A DNA stretch of 50,042 nt, from positions 1 to 50,042 of the forward strand of contig JAFRPH010000055.1 in assembly GCA_017429205.1 (NCBI GenBank), given 5' to 3'. Shown piece after piece: positions 24,067 through 32,001 of this stretch. Under the pieces are notes generated by a model. It saw only the letters and a list, made by a program, of their open reading frames with translations. It did no database searches and was not told the origin of the DNA. The translations under genes and the position numbers were made by a program. This stretch comes from Bacteroidales bacterium (GTDB lineage Bacteria > Bacteroidota > Bacteroidia > Bacteroidales > UBA932). Numbering within the stretch: the first letter of the stretch is position 1; each line of letters opens with the position of its first letter.

Positions 24067-25611
24067 TCAGTCACAGCAACTTGAGTGGGACGGTAACCAG
24101 CGTTCGATGCCGCGCTCGCGGTGGATCAGGTGCACGCGGACGGGATATTTCGCGACGAGGTGCTCGGCGAGGTGCTGGGCGCTGTAGGCGGAGCGGTGTT
24201 GGCCGCCGGTACAGCCGAAGCTGACCTGCAGGTGCGTGAAGCCGCGCTCGAGGAAGCGCTCCACGTGCGCATCGACCAAGGCGTATACATGGTCCAGGAA
24301 GCGGAGAATTTCGCCGTCCTCCTCCAGGAACCGAATGACGGGTTCGTCCAGGCCGGTCAACTGCTTGAACCGCTCGTACTTCCCGGGATTATGCACGCTC
24401 CGGCAGTCGAACACATACCCTCCCCCATTCCCGGACGGATCCTCAGGAATGCCCTTCCTGAAGGAAAAACTGTATACCGTCACGGTCAGGGGCAACCCGG
24501 AGGAGGGGGTATTCTTTCCCAAACCTGTGCCCACCCTCGGGCACATTAGAGGGAGGGGCCCGCCGCTTGCGGTGGGAGGGACGGAGCAATCTTTGATTGC
24601 GGAGGGTTTGGGAAAGAATACCCCCTCCGGAGAAAGGGCGCCCCTGCAAAGATCGGCGAGGACCTCGGAGAGGTAGGGATAGTCCTGGAACGGCAGGAGG
24701 GATTTGACGATCGCGAGGGCCGGGGGGATGCTGGAGGAGAAGGCTTGGTTGCCTTCCCAGAGGCCGCGGTAGCCGTAGCAGCCGAGGACCTGGAGCATCC
24801 GGAAGAGGATGAAGAGGCGCAGGCGCTCCCGGAAATGGGCCTCGTCCACGGGCCCATAGGCCTTCAGCGCGTCCAGATAGACCTGCAGCAGTTCTTCGCG
24901 CAGGGTTTCCGGGTATTTGGCGCGTGCCTGCCAGAGGAAGGAGGCCACGTCGTAGTAGACGGGGCCGCGGCGGCCGCCCTGGAAGTCGATGAAATAGGGT
25001 TCGCCGTCCACCAGCATCACGTTCCGGGCGTTGAAGTCCCGGTACAGGAAGGTGTCGGAAGGTTCGGCCAGGAGGTCCGCCTTCAGGCGGTCGAAGTCGT
25101 CCTGCAGGAAGACCTCGTTGAACTCCACGCCGACGAGCTTCAGGAAGTCGTACTTGAAATAGTTCAGGTCGAAGTCCACCATCCGCCCGTCGAAGGACGG
25201 CTGCGGATAGCAGACCGAGAAATCCAGCCCGCGGGCGCCCTCGACCTGGATCTTCGGGAGGGCGGCGAGGGTCTTGCGCAGCAGCGCGACCTCGTCCGGC
25301 CCGTAGTTCCCCGAGGCGCGGCCGGCGGCGAGCGCGTCGTACAGGACGGTCGCGCCCAGGTCCTCCTGCAGGTAGCAGAGGCCGTCGACAGCGACCACCT
25401 TCGGGACATTGATTCCCTGGGCGGCGAAGTGACGGTCGATGGTGAGGAAGGCACGGTTCTCGTCGGCGTCGGTGCCTTCCACGCCTATGAGGGTCCGCCC
25501 GTCGGCTCCCGTCAGGCGGTAGTACCGCCGGTGCGAGGCCGACCCGGTAAGCGCCACGCTGGCGACGGGCGCCGCCCCTGTATACTGTTCGAACAAGGAT
25601 TCCAGTGACAT
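24067..25611 (-). CDS. AmgK-like sugar kinase fused to RapZ C-terminal domain, interrupted by a repeat
   Basis: A 514-residue two-domain protein. Residues 1 to about 325 are an APH-fold phosphotransferase: catalytic loop YRDFNARN at 190-197 (Asp192, Asn197) and metal motif DFQ at 209-211 followed by GGRRGPVYYDVASF. This pattern resembles AmgK, the anomeric MurNAc/GlcNAc kinase. Residues about 385-514 match the RapZ C-terminal domain (FDCRSVHNPGKY, LTGLDEP, GCTGGQHRS at 466-474), which in Escherichia coli senses glucosamine-6-phosphate and binds small RNAs. The linker (about 328-370) is encoded by a 127-bp palindromic element. It lies upstream of and in line with the MurU-like gene, supporting cell-wall sugar salvage. 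The kinase-RapZ fusion is seen in Bacteroidetes; its combined role is an inference. Confidence 0.85.
   Translation of the reverse strand: MSLESLFEQYTGAAPVASVALTGSASHRRYYRLTGADGRTLIGVEGTDADENRAFLTIDRHFAAQGINVPKVVAVDGLCYLQEDLGATVLYDALAAGRASGNYGPDEVALLRKTLAALPKIQVEGARGLDFSVCYPQPSFDGRMVDFDLNYFKYDFLKLVGVEFNEVFLQDDFDRLKADLLAEPSDTFLYRDFNARNVMLVDGEPYFIDFQGGRRGPVYYDVASFLWQARAKYPETLREELLQVYLDALKAYGPVDEAHFRERLRLFILFRMLQVLGCYGYRGLWEGNQAFSSSIPPALAIVKSLLPFQDYPYLSEVLADLCRGALSPEGVFFPKPSAIKDCSVPPTASGGPLPLMCPRVGTGLGKNTPSSGLPLTVTVYSFSFRKGIPEDPSGNGGGYVFDCRSVHNPGKYERFKQLTGLDEPVIRFLEEDGEILRFLDHVYALVDAHVERFLERGFTHLQVSFGCTGGQHRSAYSAQHLAEHLVAKYPVRVHLIHRERGIERWLPSHSSCCD
24502..24628. repeat. 127-bp cloverleaf-like palindromic element inside a coding sequence
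   Basis: Perfect 24-bp outer inverted repeat (24502-24525 with 24605-24628). The 79-nt interior holds three hairpins: TGTGCCC/GGGCACA (24526-24545), CCGCCGC/GCGGTGG-type around 24560-24575 with a G-T pair, and GCAATC/GATTGC (24586-24600). The whole reads in frame within the kinase-RapZ gene and encodes a Pro/Ser/Gly-rich linker. It looks like a mobile palindromic element tolerated at a domain boundary. Confidence 0.85.
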
Positions 25612-25615
25612 AATG

Positions 25616-25623
25616 CAAAATTA
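25616..25623 (-). promoter_or_regulatory. -7 promoter element for the kinase-RapZ gene
   Basis: TAATTTTG on the minus strand matches TAnnTTTG and ends 4 nt before the ATG at 25611, the same spacing as at folP, implying a leaderless or nearly leaderless transcript. Confidence 0.5.
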
Positions 25624-25631
25624 ATTATTCT

Positions 25632-25639
25632 TATCTTTG
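25632..25639 (+). promoter_or_regulatory. -7 promoter element for the phytase-like gene
   Basis: TATCTTTG, a perfect TAnnTTTG match, lies 18 nt before the ATG at 25658. It is back to back with the element driving the opposite-strand kinase gene. Confidence 0.65.
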
Positions 25640-25657
25640 CAAGCAAATGACGGTACG

Positions 25658-27064
25658 ATGAAAAGGATTCTGCTCAGCCTCCTCGCGGCAAGTTTCATAG
25701 CCTTGGGTTGCAGTGCGCAACCGAAGGGGAAGGTCGTTTACGAACCGGTCCGGTTCGAGGACGGGACGCCCGTGGAGGGTGACGCAAAGGCCGACAGCCT
25801 GTTCGCGCAGGACCGCTTCATGACGGATACGACGGTGACGGAGAAGGGCGATACACTCTTCAACGTAAGGCACGCCAGCGCATACGTCCGGATGCAGCTG
25901 GACGGATTGCCTGCGGGAATCGACAAAATCCTGCTGGCGCCTTTGCAGGGCAGCGTACAGACCATGCCGGTGGAAGGAACGGAGTCTCCGGTCGTGTGGA
26001 TGGCGAAGGAGCCGGGCGGTCTCACGGCGGCGGCAGCCGTCGCCGAGGCGCCGGACGGCCGCCTCTGGTCGGCCCGCCTCCCCGCCCTGGACCTGCAACC
26101 CGGCGTCGCGTATCGATGGACCGGAACCCTTCTTCCGCCGGAAGCGCCGGATGCCGGCCTCCGGGCCACGCCCCTGCCCGCCACGCTCCTGGACATCGAC
26201 CCCGGCGAGTATTCCGGCATCACCTGGCTCGGCGGGAACCAGTTCGCGGTCGTGGACGACAACCTGAAGGGCGGCGGCATCCTGCGGTTCGCCATTCCCA
26301 TCGACGCGGACGGCAATGTCGGCACGGTCCTGCGGCAAGTCGCGCCCGGAACGGAGGCGGCCGACGGCAAGAAGCGGGACACCGAGGGCATCGCCTTCGT
26401 CCCCTCCGAGAACCGCCTCTATGTCACTTCCGAGAAACACCAGGAGATCCACGGCTACGACCTGAACGGAAACGACGCCGGCACCAGCTTGGATGTCCCG
26501 GCGGACCTGAAGGCCACCGCGAACAACCTGGGATTCGAAGCCCTCACCTACAACGAGACCACCGGCCTGTTCTGGACCACGACGGAAGCGCCGCTGAAGG
26601 CCGACACCTTCCTCCCGAGAATCCTCCGCCTGCAGAGCTTCGACCTCGAAGGGAAGCCCGCCGGACGCTATTTCTACCAGACCGGAGAGCCCTCGCAAAC
26701 CAGCAAGAATACCGTCGCCTACGTCTTCGGCGTCCCGTCCCTCGCCGCCCTGGACGACGGCCGCCTGCTCGTGCTGGAGCGGGAAGTCTATGTGCCCAAG
26801 GGGACCCTCTGGGAGAAGCTGCAGGGCGCTTTCACGGACATCCACATCTATGTCGTGGACCCGGTCCGGGACACCGCCGGCCTTCTCCGGAAATCCCTCC
26901 TGTGCACCTTCACCACCGGCGCCCTCAACCTCGCCAATTTCGAAGGCATGTGCCTCGGTCCCGTCCTGCCGGACGACCGGCGCACGCTCGTCCTCATCGC
27001 CGACTCCCAGAAGGGCTCCGGCGGCCTGACGAACGAGTATGTGAAAGTGATTCTTTTCCGGTAA
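25658..27064 (+). CDS. Phytase-like esterase-domain lipoprotein
   Basis: A 468-residue protein; the start is set at ATG 25658 because MKRILLSLLAASFIALGC is a lipoprotein signal (Cys 18), whereas an upstream TTG overlaps the promoter box. A beta-rich N-terminal region (about 20-175) is unrecognised. The C-terminal 290 residues carry the 'esterase-like activity of phytase' beta-propeller pattern: YSGITWLGGNQFAVVDDN, DTEGIAFVPSENRLYVTSE, NNLGFEALTYNETTGLFW and LANFEGMCLG. Secreted proteins of this family act on phosphoesters, but the activity is inferred from the family only. It is probably a monocistronic envelope protein. Confidence 0.82.
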   Translation: MKRILLSLLAASFIALGCSAQPKGKVVYEPVRFEDGTPVEGDAKADSLFAQDRFMTDTTVTEKGDTLFNVRHASAYVRMQLDGLPAGIDKILLAPLQGSVQTMPVEGTESPVVWMAKEPGGLTAAAAVAEAPDGRLWSARLPALDLQPGVAYRWTGTLLPPEAPDAGLRATPLPATLLDIDPGEYSGITWLGGNQFAVVDDNLKGGGILRFAIPIDADGNVGTVLRQVAPGTEAADGKKRDTEGIAFVPSENRLYVTSEKHQEIHGYDLNGNDAGTSLDVPADLKATANNLGFEALTYNETTGLFWTTTEAPLKADTFLPRILRLQSFDLEGKPAGRYFYQTGEPSQTSKNTVAYVFGVPSLAALDDGRLLVLEREVYVPKGTLWEKLQGAFTDIHIYVVDPVRDTAGLLRKSLLCTFTTGALNLANFEGMCLGPVLPDDRRTLVLIADSQKGSGGLTNEYVKVILFR

Positions 27065-27084
27065 CACCCTATCGGTTTTTTTCA

Positions 27085-27121
27085 TATCTTTGTAGATAAC
27101 GCCCTCGGCGGCATCTACAAA
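27085..27121 (+). promoter_or_regulatory. pncB promoter with overlapping inverted repeat
   Basis: TATCTTTG at 27085-27092 is a perfect -7 element. A perfect 9-bp inverted repeat TTTGTAGAT / ATCTACAAA (27089-27097 and 27113-27121) overlaps its 3' end and covers the expected transcription start. It could be an operator or a leader hairpin. Confidence 0.6.
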
Positions 27122-27131
27122 GGAAAAAATC

Positions 27132-28640
27132 ATGGACAAACTGAACACTGCCTATTGCTCCGACAAGTACCAGTACACGATGGGAAAGTCGTACCTGGAA
27201 TGCGGAAAGGACAAGGAAATCGCCACTTTCAACCTGTTTTACCGGAAGGCTCCGGAGAACAACAACTGGGCCGTCGTCAGCGGCACGGAAGAAGTCATCC
27301 AGATGGTCCAGAAACTGGGCACCGAGCCGGAGGAATTCTATGAGAAGTTCCTCCCCGGGGACGACTATAAGGAGTTCCGCAAGTATTTGAGCACCATGAA
27401 GTTCACCGGCGCGGTGTACTGCATGCGCGAAGGCGAGATCGCCTTCCCCACGCAGCCCATCGTCACCGTCGTCGCGCCCATGATCGAGGCCCAGGTCCTG
27501 GAGACCCCGATGCTGTGCATCCTGAACCACCAGATGGCCGTCGCGACCAAGGCCTCCCGCGTGTGCCGCGCCACGGACAAGCCGGTCTCGGAGTTCGGTT
27601 CCCGGCGGGCGCACGGCCCTTGGGCCGCCGTCTACGGCGGCAAGGCCGCGCAGATCGCCGGCTGCGCCTCCTCCTCCAACATCCTCACCGGCGCGATGAA
27701 CAACGTCCCCTCCACGGGCACGATGGCCCATAGCTTCGTGACCGCCTACGGCAGCACCGTCGAGGGCGAGCACCAGGCCTTCTGCGACTACATCCGCACG
27801 CACCGGGGCGAGAACATCATCCTCCTCATCGACACGTACGACACCCTCAAGTGCGGCGTCAAGAACGCCATCCGCGCGTTCCGCGAGAACGGCATCGACG
27901 ACAGCTATCCCGGCGGCTACGGCGTCCGGCTGGACAGCGGCGACCTTGCGTACCTGTCCCAGGAAGTCCGTTCGATCCTTGACGAACACGGCCTGAAAAA
28001 GTGCAAGATCTTCGCGACCAACAGCCTGGACGAGTACCTGATTACGGACCTTGAGCGCCAGGGCGCCTGCATCGACAGCTACGGCGTGGGCGACGCTATC
28101 GCCACCTCCAAGGCCGCCCCCTGCTTCGGCAACGTGTACAAGCTCGTGCAGATCGGCGACCAGCCCGTCCTGAAGCGCTCCGAGGACAAGATCAAGCTCA
28201 TCAACCCGGGCTTCCAGATCACCTGGCGCATCAGCGCGCTGGACTCCTCCAAGGGCAACAAGATCGACGGCTACGTGTTCAAGGCCGATGTCACCTGCCT
28301 CCGCGGCGACAAGATGGACCTCGCCATCCAGAAGGGCGAGACCATCACCGTCCGCGACGAGTACGACTCCTTCAAGTACAAGACCTTCGAGGCCGGGACC
28401 TACGAGGCCCGTCCGCTCCAGCACCAGGCCATCGCGAACGGCAAGCGCGTGTGCCCGCAGCACACCCTGCTGCAGAAGAAGGCCTTCTTCAAGGACAACC
28501 TGCACCACTTCTCGCCCGCGGAATCCCGCCTCATCAACCCGCACTACTACAAGGTGGACATCTCCGACGACCTCTACGACACCAAGATGCGCCTGATCGA
28601 CGACCTCGTGAAGCAGATCCAGGCCTTTGAAATCGACTAG
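27132..28640 (+). CDS. pncB: Nicotinate phosphoribosyltransferase
   Basis: Converts nicotinate and PRPP to nicotinate mononucleotide in the Preiss-Handler NAD salvage route. The 502-residue protein has the family segments YCSDKYQYTMGKSYL at the N-terminus, FNLFYRKAPENNNWAV, VSEFGSRRAHGPWAA (phosphoribosyl and nicotinate-binding region), GTMAHSFVTAYG with the conserved catalytic-region His, GVRLDSGDLAYLSQEV and IFATNSLDEYLI. Length is typical of the longer PncB class. It is followed 2 nt later by nicotinamidase, an intact two-step salvage operon, and preceded by a promoter with an inverted repeat. Confidence 0.95.
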   Translation: MDKLNTAYCSDKYQYTMGKSYLECGKDKEIATFNLFYRKAPENNNWAVVSGTEEVIQMVQKLGTEPEEFYEKFLPGDDYKEFRKYLSTMKFTGAVYCMREGEIAFPTQPIVTVVAPMIEAQVLETPMLCILNHQMAVATKASRVCRATDKPVSEFGSRRAHGPWAAVYGGKAAQIAGCASSSNILTGAMNNVPSTGTMAHSFVTAYGSTVEGEHQAFCDYIRTHRGENIILLIDTYDTLKCGVKNAIRAFRENGIDDSYPGGYGVRLDSGDLAYLSQEVRSILDEHGLKKCKIFATNSLDEYLITDLERQGACIDSYGVGDAIATSKAAPCFGNVYKLVQIGDQPVLKRSEDKIKLINPGFQITWRISALDSSKGNKIDGYVFKADVTCLRGDKMDLAIQKGETITVRDEYDSFKYKTFEAGTYEARPLQHQAIANGKRVCPQHTLLQKKAFFKDNLHHFSPAESRLINPHYYKVDISDDLYDTKMRLIDDLVKQIQAFEID

Positions 28641-28642
28641 TT

Positions 28643-29242
28643 ATGGCAAAGAAACTGAAAGACAGCGCACTGGTGGTCGTGGATATGCTCTACGACTTCA
28701 TCGACGGGAGCATGGCGTGCCAGGGGGCCGAAGGGGCCATCGAGGGCACGCTGAAGGCCATCGACCAGCTCACCGCCGGGACGGAAGCCGACGACACGGA
28801 CGTCGTCTCCACCTACCCGATCCTCTTCATCCGGGACCATCATCCCGCGGACCACTGCTCGTTCGCCGCGCAGGGCGGTCCCTGGCCGCCGCACTGCGTC
28901 CAGGGCACCCATGGGGCCGATGTCCACGAGTCCCTCCTCCCCTACGTGAAGGAGGACCTGACCTTCTTCAAGGGCGAGGACCCCGCCAAGGAGCAGTACA
29001 GCGGCTTCGAGGGCGTGAACGCCGCCGGGCAGAGCCTCGCCGAGGTCCTGAAGCTCCTGGACATCAAGAACGTCCTCGTGTGCGGCATCGCCACGGAATA
29101 CTGCGTCCGCAACACCGCGGAGGACCTCCTGAAGGACGGCTTCGAGGTGTATGTCCTGAAGGACGCCCTCGCCTGGGTCGATGCTGACGGCCACAAGGAG
29201 GCGCTGAAGGCGATGGAGGAGGAAGGGATTCACCTGATTTAG
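28643..29242 (+). CDS. pncA: Nicotinamidase
   Basis: Hydrolyses nicotinamide to nicotinate, feeding PncB. The 199-residue isochorismatase-fold protein shows the catalytic triad Asp14 (VVVDMLYDF), Lys110 (TFFKGEDP) and Cys154 (GIATEYCVRNT), plus the metal-binding segment IRDHHPADHCSF. Two nt separate it from pncB, so the pair is cotranscribed and functionally linked. A 27-bp palindrome begins at its stop codon and lies before the helicase gene. Confidence 0.95.
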   Translation: MAKKLKDSALVVVDMLYDFIDGSMACQGAEGAIEGTLKAIDQLTAGTEADDTDVVSTYPILFIRDHHPADHCSFAAQGGPWPPHCVQGTHGADVHESLLPYVKEDLTFFKGEDPAKEQYSGFEGVNAAGQSLAEVLKLLDIKNVLVCGIATEYCVRNTAEDLLKDGFEVYVLKDALAWVDADGHKEALKAMEEEGIHLI

Positions 29243-29268
29243 AGATTCCCGGTCAAGCCGGGAATGAC
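29242..29268. repeat. 27-bp dispersed palindrome, copy 2
   Basis: Exact reverse complement of 20658-20684, with stem ATTCCCGG / CCGGGAAT. It fills the 29-nt gap between pncA and the helicase gene, ending 3 nt before the helicase ATG. Confidence 0.85.
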
Positions 29269-29271
29269 GAC

Positions 29272-31452
29272 ATGACCGACATTTTCGAGGGACTGAACAG
29301 CCGCCAGAAGGAGGCCGTGACCACGACGGAGGGAAGGATCCGCGTCGTGGCGGGGGCCGGTACGGGCAAGACGAAGGCGTTGACCCACCGGTACGCGTAC
29401 CTGGTCAATGTCCTCGGCATCGACCCGGCGAACATTCTGTGCCTCACCTTCACGAACAAGGCGGCCGCGGAGATGCGCGCCCGCATCGCGGGAATGGTCC
29501 ACAGCGGCGACTACAACGACTTCGTGTGCACCATCCACGGCTTCTGCGTCAAGTTCCTCCGGAAAGAGATCTACCGCCTGGGCTTCCCCAAGGGCTTCAC
29601 CGTCCTGGACGAGGAGGACTGCAAGTCCATCGCGAAGCAGGCGATGGACGAGATGGGCCTCAAACGCACCGAGAAGACGGTCAAGCAGTTCCTGGACATG
29701 GTCTCGGTCGACAAGGCCCTCAACGGCTACATCCCGGCCTTCATGCTCCCGGGGGCGAAGATCACCGACGAGATGCGGAAGGGCAACCGCCTCGCCGGCT
29801 ACGTGAGCCGGCAGATGAAGAACTACGCCCTGGACTTCGACGACCTCATCAACGTCACGAAATACATCCTGGACCGCTTCCCGGAGGCCTGCGAATGGTG
29901 GCAGAACACGCTGAACTACATCATGGTGGACGAGGCGCAAGACTGCAACCTGGACGACTGGGACCTCGTGGAGCGGCTCGCGGCGAAGCACCGCAACCTC
30001 TTCATCGTGGGCGACCCGGACCAGGCCATCTACGAATGGCGCGGCGCCCGGCCGGACCTCTTCGTCCAGTTCGCGGCCGACCACACCGTCATCCTGGACG
30101 AGAACTACCGCTCCACCCCGAAGATCCTGGACGTCGCCAACTCGGTCATCTCCCACAACAAGAACCGCATCCCGAAGGACCTCTTCACCCGGAAGGCCGA
30201 AGGCCGCGCGGTCATCCACTACCACGGCAAGTCCGAGAAGGAGGAGATGGACTGGATCGTCGCGCAGATCAAGACCCTCCTCGCGCACGACGCCAAGGTC
30301 AATGACATCGCGGTCCTGTACCGCAGCACCTACCAGTCCCGGGCCCTGGAGCAGGCGCTCCTGAACGCCCGCCTGGAATACACCGTCTGGGGCGGCACCC
30401 GCTTCTTCGAGCGCCGCGAGATCAAGGACGCGCTCTCCTACCTACGCCTTGTGAACAACCAGGACGACGATCTCGCCTTCGAGCGCATCGTCAACGTCCC
30501 CTCCCGCAAGCTCGGAAAGAAGTTCCTGGACACTTTGCGGGCCGATGCGGACCGCGACGGCGTCTCCCTCTTCAGCGCCCTCCAGATCCGCGACGGCTAC
30601 GGGAAACCGACCGCCCAGGCCTTTGTCGATGTGATCGAGGACGCGAAGGCCTTCGCCCTGGAGCATCGCGTGAGCGACCTCCTGAACCGCCTGCTGGACC
30701 GTTCCGGCCTCAAGCAGGACATCCGCGAGGACCAGGACGAGGACCGGCTGGAGAACCTGGACGAACTCCTCTCCTCCATCCGCTTCTACGAATCCGTCCG
30801 CACCCCGGACGAGTCCACCCTCGCCGACTACCTGCAGGACATCGCCCTGTACACGAACGACGACCACCGCAAGGACGTCCCCACCCTCAAGCTGATGACC
30901 ATCCACCAGGCGAAGGGCCTCGAGTTCCCATACGTCTTCATCGTCGGCCTGTCCGAGGGCGTGTTCCCGAACCTCAGGACCATCCGAGAATACAAGAAAA
31001 ACGGCGAGGAAGAGGAGCGCCGGCTCATGTATGTCGCCGTCACCCGCGCCGAGAAGGCGCTGTTCCTCACCGAGTCGGAAGGCTTCAACCTGTCGACGAA
31101 GATGAACAAGTACCCGTCCCGCTTCCTCGCGGAAATCAAGCGGGAAATGGTTGTCACAGAAGGATTTATCCCCGAGGAGCTCTGGCGCGGGACCCGGAAC
31201 CTCATCCACGTCCTGGACGAGGAGTTCGACCCGCACCGCCCCATCGACCTGGACAGTGTCGATTTCACCGAGGAACGGGCGGAGCTCAAGAGCCCCTTCC
31301 ACATCGGCGACACCGTCACCCACACCGTCTTCGGCGAGGGCGTCATCCGCGCCGCGAACAAGGACTGGACCACCTTCGAGGTCGAATTCGCCGACGGCAA
31401 GGTGCGATCCCTCCGCGCCGCCTTCCTGAAGCTCGCCGACCTGCCGGAATAA
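29272..31452 (+). CDS. UvrD/PcrA-family superfamily 1 DNA helicase
   Basis: An ATP-driven 3'-5' DNA helicase of 726 residues. Motifs in order are the Q motif LNSRQKEAV, Walker A GAGTGKT at 28-34, motif Ia CLTFTNKAAAEM, motif II VDEAQD at 219-224, motif III VGDPDQAIYEWRGA, motif IV region YRSTYQSRALEQAL, motif V MTIHQAKGLEFPYVFI, and motif VI ERRLMYVAVTRAEKAL. The C-terminal DTVTHTVFGEGVI is the small tudor-like end domain of PcrA/UvrD. Typical roles are nucleotide-excision repair and removal of RecA or RNA polymerase obstacles. Length matches the family. The start at 29272 is 30 nt after the pncA stop. Confidence 0.95.
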   Translation: MTDIFEGLNSRQKEAVTTTEGRIRVVAGAGTGKTKALTHRYAYLVNVLGIDPANILCLTFTNKAAAEMRARIAGMVHSGDYNDFVCTIHGFCVKFLRKEIYRLGFPKGFTVLDEEDCKSIAKQAMDEMGLKRTEKTVKQFLDMVSVDKALNGYIPAFMLPGAKITDEMRKGNRLAGYVSRQMKNYALDFDDLINVTKYILDRFPEACEWWQNTLNYIMVDEAQDCNLDDWDLVERLAAKHRNLFIVGDPDQAIYEWRGARPDLFVQFAADHTVILDENYRSTPKILDVANSVISHNKNRIPKDLFTRKAEGRAVIHYHGKSEKEEMDWIVAQIKTLLAHDAKVNDIAVLYRSTYQSRALEQALLNARLEYTVWGGTRFFERREIKDALSYLRLVNNQDDDLAFERIVNVPSRKLGKKFLDTLRADADRDGVSLFSALQIRDGYGKPTAQAFVDVIEDAKAFALEHRVSDLLNRLLDRSGLKQDIREDQDEDRLENLDELLSSIRFYESVRTPDESTLADYLQDIALYTNDDHRKDVPTLKLMTIHQAKGLEFPYVFIVGLSEGVFPNLRTIREYKKNGEEEERRLMYVAVTRAEKALFLTESEGFNLSTKMNKYPSRFLAEIKREMVVTEGFIPEELWRGTRNLIHVLDEEFDPHRPIDLDSVDFTEERAELKSPFHIGDTVTHTVFGEGVIRAANKDWTTFEVEFADGKVRSLRAAFLKLADLPE

Positions 31453-31463
31453 AATCCAAGATT

Positions 31464-31979
31464 ATGAAAAGACTGATTGTTTCTCTTGCGCTCGCCGCGC
31501 TGTGCGCTTGCGCCCTCGCCCAGGGCCCTCTCCGTAGGCCGGAAGTCCCTCCCGGCTACCAGGAAGTGCTCACCATCCAGATCGACATCAAAGGCGCCCA
31601 GACCGTGATGGCCGATTCCGTGTCCGTGACCATGATCCCCTTCGCCGGCAGCGTGGACTGCGCCAATTTCAAGGGCGAGGTGCTCCCGACCGGGGTCGAC
31701 ACCCAGGTGGGCAAGCCTTCCGGCCGGACGCTGTCCGCCCGCTACATGCTGGTGGGCAAGGACCTGACCGGCGCCGACTGCCACATTTTCATCGAGAACA
31801 ACGGCGACATGCGCGAGCCCTTCACGCACCCGTTCATCGTCACGGACAGCGAGGCCCTCTCCTTCCTGAACACAGCCACCCTCCTCGGCCAGCTCGACTT
31901 CAGCGCCGGCGGCCTGACGATTCGGATCTACTGTCCTCCGGCCGGCCTGGATCCCACAGGCAGCCAGCGGCAGCTGTAG
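31464..31979 (+). CDS. Small secreted DUF3237-like protein
   Basis: A 171-residue protein with a signal peptide (MKRLIVSLALAALCACALAQ). The Cys at 16 could make it a lipoprotein, but cleavage after ALAQ is equally plausible. The body resembles the DUF3237 beta-barrel: SVDCANFKGEVLPTGVDTQ, TLSARYMLVG and CHIFIENNGDMREPF. No enzymatic motif is known. It starts 11 nt after the helicase stop, probably by read-through rather than functional linkage, and converges on the M64 peptidase gene. Confidence 0.72.
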   Translation: MKRLIVSLALAALCACALAQGPLRRPEVPPGYQEVLTIQIDIKGAQTVMADSVSVTMIPFAGSVDCANFKGEVLPTGVDTQVGKPSGRTLSARYMLVGKDLTGADCHIFIENNGDMREPFTHPFIVTDSEALSFLNTATLLGQLDFSAGGLTIRIYCPPAGLDPTGSQRQL

Positions 31980-32001
31980 GATCCAAGATGCCCATTCACA
32001 T

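Noticed and set aside
24502..24628. A tRNA gene suggested by the cloverleaf-like fold
   Set aside because: The outer stem is 24 bp rather than 7, there is no T-loop GTTCGANTC box or CCA end, and no plausible anticodon arm; it is a palindromic element, not a tRNA.
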